The notes: a model not told the origin generated them from the letters alone. A stretch of DNA of 64,000 nucleotides from Ianthella basta (GCA_964019415.1 OZ025868.1:13564623-13628622), one strand, 5' to 3'. Shown: positions 1 to 11,717, counted from the first letter of the stretch. Translations and numbers: made by a program.

Positions 1-1019
1 TTACGGCCACTTGCAGTCTTGCAACAATAAACACACATGGGTACCAAAAAGCGTTTCATGAACAACAATTAACCTCTAACTCTACTAGGGTCAATTACAC
101 ACAATGACTACTGCCAATTCCTCATTGCTTCCTCCTTCCACTCCACTGCACTACCAGTCCCTTGCTTGCTCTGTCTACCCTATCGCCACAAGCAAGACGG
201 CACTCACATACCTCTACCGACTACCTTCACGCTGTACACTCTGGTGCTTGTCACAAGCTCCACTCGTGTACTAGAGAGAAGTCGACAGCTCCACACACAC
301 ACACACAATTGCACAAGTAGGGATGCAGTAGTGCAGTGGTGCATGTAGTAGATGCAGCAAGTAGGCAACGTGTGTACATGTGCAAGGAGTTAGTTCAGAT
401 ACGAAGCTGTAGATGCTATATACGTATGTGTAGAGAGCACTTCAATTGCTCTTACACGTACAAGTTGGCCACACTGTACACTTGTTAGGGCTTCAGGCAC
501 GTGGATAGGCATGGCCTAAAGTGGACAGCCATACAATAGAGTCCAGCTCCAATTAAAGCTATACAGTGAAACCTGTCTAAGACAGCCACCTGTTGGTCAG
601 ATGTAACTGACCTTTATAGAGAGGTGGCTGCTTGCAGTGCCTCACACAGTGACCATCCCACAATAATTAATGCTCATTGGCTCCTTATACAAAGGACATA
701 CATACGTGATAGTTAATGGAATTCATCATCACGCGCACTCTGCCCGGCTTGTACGTCTACGGGACATAGAATCACGTGCGAAGCAATTGGAATGCTTCTC
801 TGAGATGTAGAATCATAGTACAGATGCATGTTACCATGGCAACGGGATCTATGCATGCATACTTGTTGCCACATACATATACACGCATACACCAACTCTG
901 TACATACGTACAGTGTACATCAACCATAAACTGTACATACAGTACATACGTATATATATATATATACATACATACGTTGTATGTTGCCTCTGCACAGTGC
1001 TGAGACTGCAGCAACACAC
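1..1019. other. Deubiquitinase intron; no further exon recognised
   Basis: On the minus strand this is intron downstream of the 1020-1211 exon. I searched for the next USP block (QQDxSEF) and did not find it. The stretch holds AT and GTAC-type simple repeats around 900-980. It also holds a fragment near 560-640 related to repeats at 15.7, 21.1 and 24.1 kb, and at 725-845 a repeat shared with 34.6-34.7 kb. Confidence 0.6.
725..845 (-). repeat. Dispersed repeat shared with 34603-34720
   Basis: The reverse complement shares blocks with the plus strand near 34.6 kb: a near-palindromic GTTACCATGGCAAC core, AGAAGCATTCCAATTGCTTC, and a GCGGGCAGAG-like block. Order is the same and spacing similar, so both derive from one mobile repeat family that I do not recognise. 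Confidence 0.6.
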
Positions 1020-4000
1020 CTTGACTACTGCTCCGGGGTCAACATACTTTCGTTGTGAGTGGATCATGAGAGAGAAGAGGCTTCGGAGCTCCTGCACAAA
1101 TGTTATACAAAGGTTGTGTGGTTGCTGGGCAACAGCATCCCCCGGTGAGACCTGTGACGGAGGACTATACTCCAGCACCATACGTCTGAATGAGGGTTGG
1201 TGGAACAGGGCCTGAATGGTGCAGGGGAGGAGGGAGAGGGGAAGAAGACAATGTTAGAGGACTATGGAGGAGATGTGAGGAAGGAACAGACATTGTGTTA
1301 GAGTGAGAGAGTAGGAGGGGAGAGTGGGGAGGTAGGGAAGGGAGGGGGAGTGGGGATGAGAGAGGGAGGAAGGGAGGGGGAGGGGAGGGAGAGGGAGGGG
1401 GAGTGGAGGGGGAGGGGGAGTGGGAGGGAGGGGGACAGAGGAGAGGGAGGAAGGGAGGAAGGAAGGGAATGGGGAGGAGAGGGGACAAAGGGGAGGGACG
1501 AAGGGGAGGGATGGAGGGAGGGAGGGGGGAAGAGAGAAGGAATGCGAGCCAGTGAGAGGGAGAGGTGAGAAAAGAGAAAGAGATAGAGAAGGAGATAAAG
1601 GGACGGGGAGCTTGAGCAGAGGGGAACAGAGAAGGAGCAAGGGAAGGAAGAGAGCTACAACAGAGGAAGAAGAGAGAGGAAGAAAGCAAAATACTACAGA
1701 AAAGCCTATAGCAACCAGTCCATTTAGATATTCAGGTACATACACATACAAAGCATAGAGGGATATGCTCACACTGCAGGTCACAAACTTGGGCCAATAA
1801 TTAAAGCATAGATGATGTGAGAAACAACAGATATTAAATAAAAACTACTCTCTCTGCCTTCTCTCCTAAGAGCTGCTGTTGTCATTACCTGCACTACCAC
1901 ACTGAACCAACAGGTGTTGCCCAGGTTCTTTAGTCCCACTGGTGTCCTTCCATTCCGTTTCCTCTCATGTGGATTGAGAGGGTCGGTGAAGAAGGTGACA
2001 CTTGACATGCCCATCATCTGTGCAGCGTCTCGAGTGTCAGCAAGACTCTGCTCCACGGCCCTGGGACACAAAGAGAAAGGGAATGTGAGGACATGTGCCA
2101 AATGACAGATTGTGACAAAATGTACACACAAACTTGTCACAAGTGTGCATGTTACCATGTACCTATACTTGGAAAACTATATTCAAATATGTACATAAAG
2201 TCACATAACACAAATACACACACTTACGTATACATACGCACATAGATACACAAACACAGTATCACACCATGTTGTAGAGGCTCACTGCTACGGAGTGTAT
2301 AAGACAGAGTTACTGATTCATGAAGGAACACACAGCAAAGTCAGTGGAAAGAGGTAAGACATTTCGACCACTAAGGTCTCCGCCAGGTACAAAAAACGTC
2401 AGATACAAAATGTTAGTTACAAAAAGTATCACATATACAGTGTCACACACACACACACACACACACACACCTGCTCAGCTGCTGGTCCTCGTAACTAATG
2501 CCCCCCGATCCACCTCCATGCTGCTCCTCCAAGCTCAGCTGAAGTGCTCTCTTAAGATCATCATCTGGGTTCGATGTCAGGTCAATGAAATCTATGTACA
2601 ACAGTTTTAACAGCCACAAGTCGGAGAACAAAGAAACAAAGAACAACATGGCTAGTTAATCACCAACCTTCTTCAATGAACTACCATCACTGTTAGCTTT
2701 TAAGTGTAACAGTGCCAGTGTACGAACTTCAAACAATTCATATACGTACATATCTCAGAACAAGTCAAGTTTCATGCATAATTCACTTCAGCAAATGCTA
2801 CGTACATACTCATACACACATACAACACAGATGACAATGAACTTTCATTCACACTTCATACATAGGGCTGCAGATAACACTAAAAACTGACACTCTGGGT
2901 ACAAAACACGACATTGTGTTTGTACCTTTGTTCCCGGAAGTCATTTGCGAGTTTGTTGCCGTTCCTGTCTCCTCTACCGGTTTGCTCAATGTGGTGGGTG
3001 GTAGGGGTGAGGATGGACCCTCACGGAGAGACACCATTTCTGCAGACGCCTTCTCAATATCATAGTTGAAGGCCTGGAAAAGTGGTGTGTGTGTGTACGT
3101 GGACGTAGGGAGGGGTGGGGGGTGGGGAGGTGAGGGTAAGATTCGTACAAAGAGCATTAGCTGAAAACCCTTCAAATTCTTAAACTCTGTACACATAAGA
3201 AATAGAGATATAAACAAAGACTGTCTCTACAAAAATTCGTACATACATGTACACACACGTACACACACACATACACACACACATACATACATACTGTACA
3301 TATGTACATACATACGTACGTACGTACGTACATATAGAAATACAGAACAAATGACTAGTGTCAGTGCATGTATAAGGTACAGTGTTAATTATTGAGAGTG
3401 ACAGATGCATACTAAGGTCACAGGATACAGGACATGTATGGCTGCACCCATTAGCCTAATGTGGACGTGTGACATTATCAAAACAACAATGGCCCTGAGT
3501 CAGTTAATGAGCAAAGACACCACACCACAGCAGTTGGAGTTTGAAGGCAGTAGCAAGCTATAACAGACACTGGAAATTTCATTTCAAATTAGATGTCACC
3601 ACAGAATGGCAACACAACAACCATGCCTACGGAGTGACATTGAACAAACGCACAGTCATACATTATACAAATATTACCTACAGAAGGTGCTTCAGTGACA
3701 CATTGAAGACAATGACAACGCACTGATTATTGAACATCACCATTACAGTGGATAGCCTATAAAGTACAGTATGTAGTCCAGAGATGAAGAGATGCGCACC
3801 GGATGGAGCTTCATATAATACAAGTCCAGTATAGCCGATTTCGCAGTGGTTGTCAAAAATGGCAAATCACCAAATGTTACATAGTGTGGACAGCCCTGAG
3901 TGGTGCATGCTACTAAAAACTGCACACTATGACGATGTCACAATATCTGATGCTGCGCATCACGCCATTTATCAATTGCCATTTGGACAACCCATTCTGA

Positions 4001-5002
4001 AATTGACTGTACCAAAGTGGAAGGAGTTCAATATATGCTTCTGGACGACCTTCCACTCAGCATAAACACAAGAAGAAGTGCCATATCACACACAGGTGGT
4101 TAACAGTACACTCAAATGATACACAGTCAACCTCACACCTGAAGACAACCACAAGTACACTCCATGAAACAGATTCATGCACTTTGAGCGTGTGGACAGT
4201 TAGAGGCATTCTTACACTAGAAAGCGTTGGTTCTCTAATACCAGCTTCACAACAGGGTTGAAAGTGCGTATGTGCGTACTGAGAAGCCCTCACTTCATTC
4301 TTACACTATATGGAGTTCCCTCAACACGCATACACTGAGACATGACTACATGAAACCATAGATACACCTCTACATTACGCACGCCTTCAGACAGCGCGGG
4401 GTAGGCCAAAGTAGTCCAGACAGAGAGGTGACTACCAATATTTTAGAAGTATGGACCAAAATACACAAAAACACCTCACTATCTGTACGCAGCTACGGAC
4501 ATATGTATGTATGTACAGTGGCTGTGACAGTATGCAATCCAATGTTACAAATGTGTCCTAAATTCCCAGACGCCCTTCATAAGCATTTCCATGCACTGTA
4601 AGCCATAGCGGCAACGTGTGGCCACACGCTTCGATGAGTGTAGCTAAACGCCTATCCAATTCAAAGGCCTCACACATCGTATAGGCTGCTACATATCTTT
4701 ATCAATGTCTAGTGATACTAGAGACAGGTACGGAGGAGCCCAGGCGCCTATTTCTTGTGTACTCATGCATCCAGAGAGCTTGCCTGACAAAACACTACAC
4801 GCACAAGTACTGTATATACGAACACATACGTACGCACTTCCAAATATCCGCGCGCTTCATCATCTGTGCATCCAAAGAGTTCCTTGAGCTTCTTCACTTT
4901 GCCTGCCTGGTCATTCAAAGCCTAAAGGTCGTCAATAGTGGGTGATTCAATGACAAAGTACATAGTTGAGGATTGTGTTGCACTCACCTCCATGCCCTCC
5001 AT
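1020..5002 (-). CDS. USP25/28-type ubiquitin carboxyl-terminal hydrolase, N-terminal part (6 exons; continues beyond the left edge)
   Basis: Cysteine deubiquitinase of the USP25/USP28 family, which removes ubiquitin from cytosolic or nuclear substrates. Exons read on the minus strand: 4988-5002, 4838-4921, 2926-3073, 2471-2591, 1889-2060 and 1020-1211. All junctions are GT/AG and the phases agree, giving 244 residues. Residues 6-60 resemble the N-terminal UBA-like region (KVKKLKELFGC, EAFNYDIEKA). Residues 92-106 (DDDLKRALQLSLEEQ) are a ubiquitin-interacting motif. Residues 164-176 (VGLKNLGNTCWFS) are the USP Cys box, with catalytic C173. The last exon (FVQELRSLFSLM...KYVDPG) matches the next conserved block of USP28. 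The QQDxSEF exon, His box and C-terminus are not in the window. The start was chosen because its short first exon splices in phase and sits at the shared promoter. Sure of the family; the USP25 versus USP28 choice cannot be made in an invertebrate co-orthologue. Confidence 0.9.
1215..1700. repeat. Polypurine/polypyrimidine tract of about 480 bp
   Basis: The plus strand is almost pure G and A with GGGAGG-type units, so the minus strand is C and T. It lies in the deubiquitinase intron and ends at the 3' splice site of the 1020-1211 exon. On the gene strand it therefore acts as a very long polypyrimidine stretch next to the acceptor. Open frames across it are low-complexity artefacts. Confidence 0.9.
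2444..2470. repeat. CA microsatellite at a splice donor
   Basis: The (CA)n run abuts the 5' splice site of the deubiquitinase UIM exon. On the gene strand the intron starts with GTGTGTGT, so the donor lies inside the repeat. Confidence 0.9.
3074..4837. other. Deubiquitinase intron 2
   Basis: A 1.76-kb intron without a recognised gene. It contains ACAC/GTAC simple repeats at 3240-3335, then unique-looking AT-rich DNA. Short open frames here match nothing I know. Confidence 0.6.
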
Positions 5003-5112
5003 GTTTATTCTGTACACGTGGCGAAACTCGTCAGATGATTATAATTAATAAATTACCGCGTGAAACTCGCGTGTGTTTTCATGGCAACAGCGTCTTTTGT
5101 GTGGGAGGGAAA
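5003..5112. promoter_or_regulatory. Bidirectional promoter with an X-box-like site
   Basis: The 110 bp between the divergent start codons of the deubiquitinase and the RIIa gene must hold both promoters or 5' leaders. At 5075-5088 lies GTTTTCATGGCAAC. Its right half GGCAAC fits the RFX X-box half-site (RGYAAC); the left half is degenerate. No TATA box is seen. RFX factors control ciliary genes and RIIa-domain proteins are usually axonemal, so the site is credible for the plus-strand gene. Confidence 0.6.
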
Positions 5113-6685
5113 ATGTCGGTGTCTTATGCGTCATCAAGTAAGATTTCGCCTAGAGAGAATGAATGACAGAATGGGCCCACACATTTGAAATTGTCCGGTG
5201 GTATATATTTTGTACTGATGCTTCATGTCTAATGCTCTATGTACTGTATAGAGTTGGGAATTCCGCCCGGTTTTGAGGCTATTCTGGAAGGCTTGTGCCG
5301 ACAAGTTCTGAAGGAACAACCTGAGCAAATTATTCCTTTCGCAGCCGAGTACTTTGCTGCCAAGCTAGAGGCAAGAAATGGTGAGTATTGACAGCGATTT
5401 CTTTGTTTTATCACCCAGTTTTACCATATACTCACGTACAGATGCAGTGGGCGTATGTATGTACGTAGCTAGCTACATGTGTATGCACTGTGTTCTGGAG
5501 CCACTTTATATTTGTGATATTGTCCAGACATTGATATAGCTCGAATCGATCACAATGTGTATACAGTTTTATATGCATTGTCAGAGTTGTGAGAAGAGTT
5601 GTGTCGCCATCATTCTACGTACATTCTTCTTTTGTGGAATTTTGCCTCATTCAGTTATGAATGTCACTAGTGCTGCATGTGCATAGTGTTAATTTTCGAC
5701 GGCCTGCAGTCTTTAGTTCTCACTGTACGTATGTATTGCTTCGTTCCACTCAGGCTCTAATCAGACTCAACAAACAACACTTGGCGAAGGTAGCCAGCCT
5801 GCAGATTTAGAAACCCCGGCAGTTTCAAATGGCGAAGTATTGCTGGTTGAAGAAACAAGTCCTGAGTCTGTTGAACGTCCAGCATCAGGGCAGGAGATGG
5901 CAAAAACAGCAGATGATGTTGAGATGAGTGCTAATGATGCAAACAAAGACAAAGGTGTGTTAGAGGAGGATGCTGTAAAAGAAAGTGATGGTTCAATGGA
6001 CGAAGAAGTTCCTGCAGCAGCTACAGAGGGGGAGGGTGTTTCAGATGTAAATGAAGCAAGTATAGAAGTTCCAAAGTCTACAGATGTTGCCAAAGCTGAT
6101 GTCTCTGATGCAGAAGAAGCTAAAGCTGATTTGAATGCGGAGCCAAGTGGTGAAGACCATTCTAGTGTAGATGATAAGGGAGAGGAAAGTGAGTCTGTCC
6201 CCGATAAGCCTTCACCTGTTGCAGATGACTCTGAACCTACTGTAGCAGATGGTGGGTTGGACGAGGATACAACTATAGCTAATTCTGCTAAAGTGAATGT
6301 GAGTGCAGATGTACCAGTCTCTGCTGATGGTGACGGTGTTAAGGATGAGGGTGAAGACATGGCAAGTGAGACAGAGGAGGCTGGTGATAGAGAGGTTGTT
6401 GAAGGAAATGGTGATAATATGGAAGAAAGTAAGGAGGGCGAAGTTGATGAGGTACAAGAACCTGCGAAGGATAGTGCCAGTGTGGAAGAGGCTGATCATG
6501 ATGTTGTGGGAGACAAAGGGGAAGGTGAAGGGGATGATGAAGTGGTGGAGGGAGAGGAGCCTGTGAAGGAAGCTGATGATGGTGGCAGCGGTGAAGGGAG
6601 CGACCATAGTGAAGTGGAAGAAAAGAACATGGATGAAGAAGAGAAAAGCTCAAGTCCGGTGCAACCAGAAACTGAAGAGTCATGA
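5113..6685 (+). CDS. SPA17/CABYR-like RIIa docking-domain protein with acidic tail (3 exons)
   Basis: Exons 5113-5137, 5252-5380 and 5754-6685 join in phase to 361 codons. Residues about 12-50 (IPPGFEAILEGLCRQVLKEQ, then PFAAEYFAAKLEAR) are a clear RIIa (DPY-30/R2D2-like) dimerisation and docking domain, closest to SPA17 and CABYR. Such proteins bind AKAP helices in the radial spoke or fibrous sheath of cilia and flagella. The last 310 residues are one large exon rich in E, D, S, V and A with no predicted fold, like the disordered acidic tails of this family. No IQ motif was seen, which separates it from vertebrate SPA17. It is divergently paired with the deubiquitinase. The ATG is the only one that splices in frame into the docking domain. 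Family assignment is strong; the ciliary role is inferred. Confidence 0.88.
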
Positions 6686-7172
6686 TTGCATACTGGTGAT
6701 TCTTTGTGCATATGCTTGGAGTAATAACTAGTTTCATCCTTATCAACAGTATGCATACAAAGTTGTATCCAGTTACACATACATATACGTCGCTGATCAT
6801 TGAAAGCAGTTATGGATAGCTGCACATCATTGCTATAGGACAGTGGTGCTATTCTTAAATAGTCCTGACTATTCCTTTGCTGGTGTGGGTTCTGTACTCT
6901 GCATGTTCAGTTATGTACCACCAATAGCTAACTATACAGATATTGAGCATGCGAACGCATTAAATATTTTGTTGTTGCGTGGCAGCTCATTTGCTTTAGC
7001 ATCACAAGCATAATTACATGCAGTTCATGCACAGCATTCAAAGCTAGACAACAGGAGCTTTATAGTCATACTGTGCGTCGTGCATACGTAACTTGTTAAC
7101 TAACTACTGTTTACAACTTGTTCTATAACCTGAGTAGTTGCAAGATTATTGGACTGAGTGTATGTGCCACCC

Positions 7173-7410
7173 AATGCCATTCTCTCTCTGCCACATTGTG
7201 CCTGGCTAGTGTAGCTCCCAATGTTTACAACTTTACCGACTCACACGGTTGTTGGACCAGAACATGCATGCCATCGATCCTGGCCTCATTCTCTCTCCGC
7301 CACATTGTGCCTGGCTAGTGTAGCTGCCATTGTTTACAACTTTACCGACACACACGACCATTGGACCAGAACATGCATGCCACCATAATCTCTCTCAGCC
7401 GCAATGTATT
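7173..7410. repeat. Tandem repeat, period about 109 bp
   Basis: The block containing CCACATTGTGCCTGGCTAG starts at 7191 and again at 7300. TTTACAACTTTACCGAC and GGACCAGAACATGCATGCCA follow in both copies. A third partial copy begins near 7388. Confidence 0.85.
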
Positions 7411-8094
7411 ATAACATTACTTCACCTATAAGGCAAATTAGCTATTCACTGTCACAAAGACTGCATATATATGCGGTGCAGCATATTCAAACCTACAACA
7501 ACTGCTGAATGTTAGCAGTGTACAAATTATAATTTATATTCTCTACATTTACTGCACATTTAGAGCTACTCAACTTAGCTATAATTAGTACAGTCATTAT
7601 TTGCTAGTTAATGCTAACAGCCTTGCCATAACGGTCGGCACAGTACAATCCTGCTCCTCCTAGCCTACAAGGGATCGGACAATAATCTCTGATATATGTA
7701 TTAGACTGCAAGCTATGCAGAGTACAGCTGTCCAGCATCATCCAGTTCCTCATGCACATCATTGAGATTGGAGACACTTTGAATTCACATGCCTAAGTGT
7801 GTATCTCTGCACCATGAGATGCAGGTTCCCCATGCTAGTGAATGCAATTTAGGTGATAAAGTAAACATAGCCTGCATTTCTTTGCTCAAATTTTATTGTA
7901 AGTTGAATGCCCGCCTTACGGGCAGGTTCCCTGCTTATCGCAAGCCAGTGAGTCGGTACCTTGCCAGTTTTTAATTATCTGCACAGGTAGCAACGGAGGC
8001 TGGCTGCTATAACGACGATTATAGAGTTTAATTCGAACGTTTGCCGCCAACGAATAAGATTTTCCGTAACCGGAAATTCCAGAAACCAATAATT

Positions 8095-8345
8095 AAAAAT
8101 GGCGTCTCGGCCCGCGGGAAAAAGGAAGCGCGCTCTTCGGCTGCAGGGCAGCTAGGTGAGCGGCATCCCTCTAAGCTCATGTAGCCCCACTCCCTTATAT
8201 AACTGGCATGGCTCATATCAAGTACGCCAATGACCGGTAGTGGAAGGGCCGGTCGATAATGTTAAAAATGGCGCATCGGCCCGCGGAGAATTGACGAAGG
8301 ACATCTCCCTTTTCGGCCGCATGGCAACTAGGCTAACGGCACCCC
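8095..8345. repeat. Imperfect CpG-rich duplication with ATGGC-type motifs
   Basis: Two related stretches (about 8095-8175 and 8262-8345) each carry TTAAAAATGGCG, CGGCCCGCGG and a GGCAxCTAGG block. Further ATGGCCG motifs follow at 8355 and 8385. The GC-rich character contrasts with the flanks. It may be a promoter or a mobile repeat. A small open frame from the first ATG ends after 18 codons, so coding is unlikely. Confidence 0.5.
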
Positions 8346-9257
8346 GCTAAGAACATGGCCGATTCGTGGGAAGGCGCCGATTTCATGGCCGAACAAACAT
8401 ACTTAAAAATTCTAGATCCTGTGAATTATAGTAGGATGCTGCCTCAGGATTGGATATTTCGGTGTTTACGTATGCATGCCAGACTGCCATGAGCTATCCT
8501 TTTCAGACAGCTAGGTAGCAGTGCAAATATACTCAGTCAGACAATGCAGTTCACTATAATACAGAAATAAGGGTAGGGGTTCATGTACAACGCATAAAAG
8601 GCTGTTATAATACTATTATCATTCATTTTAGTATCAAGGACTCTGATGGCTGATTACAATCATTTGACCGCATTTTGTTATGTGGAGGCATTTTGTCTGC
8701 CAGCCATTTTCATGCACTTGACTATGTAGGACATTAATTTATACAAGATACCTTGTCAAATATATAATACATTATACTGCAGCTGATTAACGCTCCAGCC
8801 GTAAGAACTATGAATATAATCAATTTGGTAAGGATTACTATTTAGAGATGCTCTAGTGGCTGTTGTCCAACAAGTTTGCTGAAGTCAACGGTTTCTGCTT
8901 TTCAAGTGGTACACTGTTTCAGACCTTGTAGGTTTGTCTCTAATCACTTGATTAACCTGTGCAGAATCTTCAATGACAGTTAAGCCTTCAACGAGGTAAG
9001 TAGCGCATGCAGCTTGCACAAATGGTTGTGTCTATGACACTGAAGTAAATGGAATGCGCAAAACCCAGAAATTTGTAGAATTGCATGTACAAGTACTAGA
9101 TGAGAGACTGCACAATTTATTGCTTATGAAGACATGATAATCCTGAATTGTCAGATTCTGCAATAAATTTCAATCGCATATAAAGGTCGTTCATTACACT
9201 ATGTGCACCAGCAGACGCCATCTTCTTTTGATGCAGCTTATAAAACATCAAGTCAGA

Positions 9258-9758
9258 ATGGCAGCCAGTGTGATGTTCATTTCCCTTGTGGTGGCATTGA
9301 TCAGTGTCAGCTTGTGCAATGGAGAAGACACTGAATACGGTATCGACATTGTTGGTAATGCCCAGGTTGGCGTTGATGTATCCATCACTGCTCAATCGTC
9401 CGGCAGAGCAGTAATCCATCTGTACAACGAAGCTGGTGACAGAATACTCAACCTGTCCTATCGCAAAAACTGGGGCACTGACCCCAGCACTGGTGAGCCG
9501 TGGCAGAACATCATCTTGCTCAACACCAAGATTGGAGGGAGTTTTGGACAGCTGCAAAGGGTGGAAGACATATACACTACTGTAGGAACAGTAATGGCTT
9601 TCGAGATACGTGCTCAAGATACTGCCTTTAGCATTACTCTGAATGAAAAGGAGATAGCAACATTTGACTACCGTGCAACAGATAACGTTGTGAAGAAGGT
9701 GCTGTTTTTACCCTATGAATCAGATTCAACCCTTGTTGAACTCTGTGCCAAATATTAA
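9258..9758 (+). CDS. Divergent secreted galectin-like protein (galectin copy 1)
   Basis: The 166-residue product starts with a signal peptide (hydrophobic 4-20). One galectin-type beta-sandwich follows, recognised by ILNLSYRKNWG, ILLNTKIGGSFG and FSITLNEKEIATF. It is the only copy on plus and the most diverged. The H-D-R triplet reads N65-S67-R69, the key Trp is F96, and the Glu is lost. Sugar binding by the classical site is therefore doubtful. It shares a loop insertion (STGEPW) with copies 3 and 4. Two of the three family cysteines are missing while the C-terminal one (C163) stays. Start: the CAGAATGGCAGCC context is shared by other copies and places the signal peptide first. A non-coding 5' exon is likely, given the acceptor ending at 9235. 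Confidence 0.8.
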   Translation: MAASVMFISLVVALISVSLCNGEDTEYGIDIVGNAQVGVDVSITAQSSGRAVIHLYNEAGDRILNLSYRKNWGTDPSTGEPWQNIILLNTKIGGSFGQLQRVEDIYTTVGTVMAFEIRAQDTAFSITLNEKEIATFDYRATDNVVKKVLFLPYESDSTLVELCAKY

Positions 9759-11228
9759 CTCAAGGAAGTTCAGTGTGACTTGATTTAGTTAGCATTTTAG
9801 ATTTAGCATATCATTGCACACTGTCATTGAAATAATTATTACTAGTATATTTTTAGATTAACGAGCTAACAATTATTGCTAACAGTATACCATCGCTGGT
9901 ACACTGTGTTTCTATTATTAACATTATGTTATGCAACTAGTGAGTATAATTTAATTTATCTGACAAAAATTTATCATGCTAAACACATTGTAGGTGTGTA
10001 CTGTATGTTTACCTGCATGATGTCATGATCAGTGCTATGCCATAACCAAATGACACTAGTACTGTTTTCATATATGACTCTGCACATCAGCTGAGTGCTG
10101 CATATTCATGATCACATGCAAAGCAAAGTGCACACAAGTATGGATCAGTTAGTTTTTACTATTCATGTTAAAACCCACTTTGTCAGGCAAAGACTATAAT
10201 ATTAAAACAACCACTGCCATCCCTACATAGACAGCACTAAAGTGCTGTCTGATACAGAGCAGAGGGTGAGTAATTGTACAATTGTATATACATAATTTTT
10301 ATATTATACACTGTAGAGGGATTGAATGCTGTCTTAATAAGTTATTATATTAATTACAAGTACTCTTCACTGACTATAGCTAGTCTAGTCAAATCAACTG
10401 AGTGGTTTGGAATTTGTAGGAGAATCAACTAAGAGGATGTGCAGTGCCATGCACTGAAGTGAAATGACAACACCATACAGCTGAAGCTTGTCTACTAGCA
10501 GCCCCAGGGTCAACTTAAAGTTCTTGGTATATAATATACAGCATTGCAAAAGGTAGCATAATCTATAGTTTCCTGCGTGTGGAGCTGCAGTTGGGTAATG
10601 TGCAGTGACTGGCAGTGAAACGTTCATAGTTTTAGCTAATTGAAGTATAATTATATGTACTAAAGTACGTATGTATGTAGGTGCGTCATGCATGGCATTA
10701 GCCCTACAGACACATCTCTTATAGCACTATAATTATAGCCTGAACATCATACAAGCGTGCACACTTGCTCTCTGTCGTGCACAAACACACACACACACAC
10801 ACCAAGCACAAACACCCATGTCCACTTGTTGTATGTGCCAACGAATGCTATTATTGAATACACGGTTGCTTACCAGTGGTCTGGGTAGGTCCACTTAGGA
10901 CACTGCTACTATGTTGAAATTTGCTATCTTTCAGGATTTCTTATGTGAGAAGGCAAACACCTGCTTAGATGGACTGGCTCTCAAGGCCAAAAAGGCAACT
11001 CTTGCAATAATGCATTTAATGGCATTCAATCGTGAAACCTTAAAAATATTATACCACTTCATTATGACATTCATGCAATGCTCTTGTAATCAGCATACAG
11101 AAATGTGAATACATTTTAAATTGCAAAATGCTAGACAGTATAATTAATACTATGTTCAATTTGCAGCAAACAGTCACTACCTGCCTACAATACCTTATAC
11201 ATTCATACTAGTTTTAGCAATTTCATAT
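9759..11228. other. Intergenic spacer between galectin copies 1 and 2
   Basis: This is the convergent 3' spacer between a plus and a minus gene. It is AT-rich, with a short CA run at 10788-10802. No gene is recognised. Confidence 0.6.
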
Positions 11229-11717
11229 TCAGCTATTAAAATCTACGCACATTTCCTTCAAAGCAGAATCATATCCGTTATTGTCATACCCAAAGCCGAT
11301 AATGGTGGCATTGCTACGGTATTCGTAGGTTGCCACCTCCAAATGGTTGAAAGAAATTGTACAGTCTTTCTCTCCAGTGCATATTGACCACGCCAGCATT
11401 GAACCAGGAGTTGACTTGATACCCTCCACAAGCTCATAATCGTCTCCCCACACTCCTCCACTATAGTGGTTGAGGTAAATGGTGTCCTTATTGTACCAGT
11501 CCACTCGGTAGTCAACGTGCACCAATATATCCCCCTCTTGTCCTCCATACAGATTGAGTGATGTTCGGCCAGTCGGTGCGGCTGTATAGTAAGCTTCGAC
11601 ACAGTCTCCAACAGCAAAGTCAACCAACTCAATGTAGTCAGTAACGGTTGCTGCATTCGCTAAGAGTACCCCAAACAATGCCATCACAAGAAAGGTGAAG
11701 GCCACAGAGGCTGCCAT
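11229..11717 (-). CDS. Secreted galectin-like protein (copy 2)
   Basis: 162 residues with a signal peptide (cleavage likely near ANA, residue 22) and one galectin-type domain. The HVDYR motif gives H67, D69 and R71; N83 and W90 are kept. The two charged positions after the Trp are changed (WGDDYE: D93, E95), so ligand preference may differ. There are four cysteines: C39, C113, an extra C119 and C157. It has one coding exon. A 3' splice site (TTTCTATGCAG) lies about 45 bp upstream of the ATG, implying a non-coding first exon further up. First of the minus-strand copies. Confidence 0.85.
   Translation of the reverse strand: MAASVAFTFLVMALFGVLLANAATVTDYIELVDFAVGDCVEAYYTAAPTGRTSLNLYGGQEGDILVHVDYRVDWYNKDTIYLNHYSGGVWGDDYELVEGIKSTPGSMLAWSICTGEKDCTISFNHLEVATYEYRSNATIIGFGYDNNGYDSALKEMCVDFNS

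Larger units (their letters stand above)
6686..9257. other. Intergenic region between the RIIa gene and the galectin array
   Basis: No convincing gene. It holds a tandem repeat at 7173-7410 and a CpG-rich imperfect duplication at 8095-8345; the rest is AT-rich. Just before 9258 a likely acceptor (TTTTGATGCAG, ending 9235) suggests that a 5' non-coding exon of the first galectin lies somewhere within this stretch. Confidence 0.5.

Noticed and set aside
1165-1784. Pro/Ser/Leu-rich and Arg/Glu/Gly-rich frames over the purine tract
   Set aside because: Low-complexity artefacts of a GA-rich repeat lying inside an intron of the deubiquitinase.
6212-6825. Several antisense frames over the acidic RIIa tail
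   Set aside because: Shadows of the strongly biased coding exon; no splice or start support.
7173-7410. Possible CRISPR-like direct repeats
   Set aside because: Two long copies plus a partial one with no unique spacers; a plain tandem duplication in an animal genome.
8100-8160. ATG start with good context followed by GTGAGC, possible first coding exon
   Set aside because: An in-frame TAG directly precedes the donor and no continuing exon was recognised.
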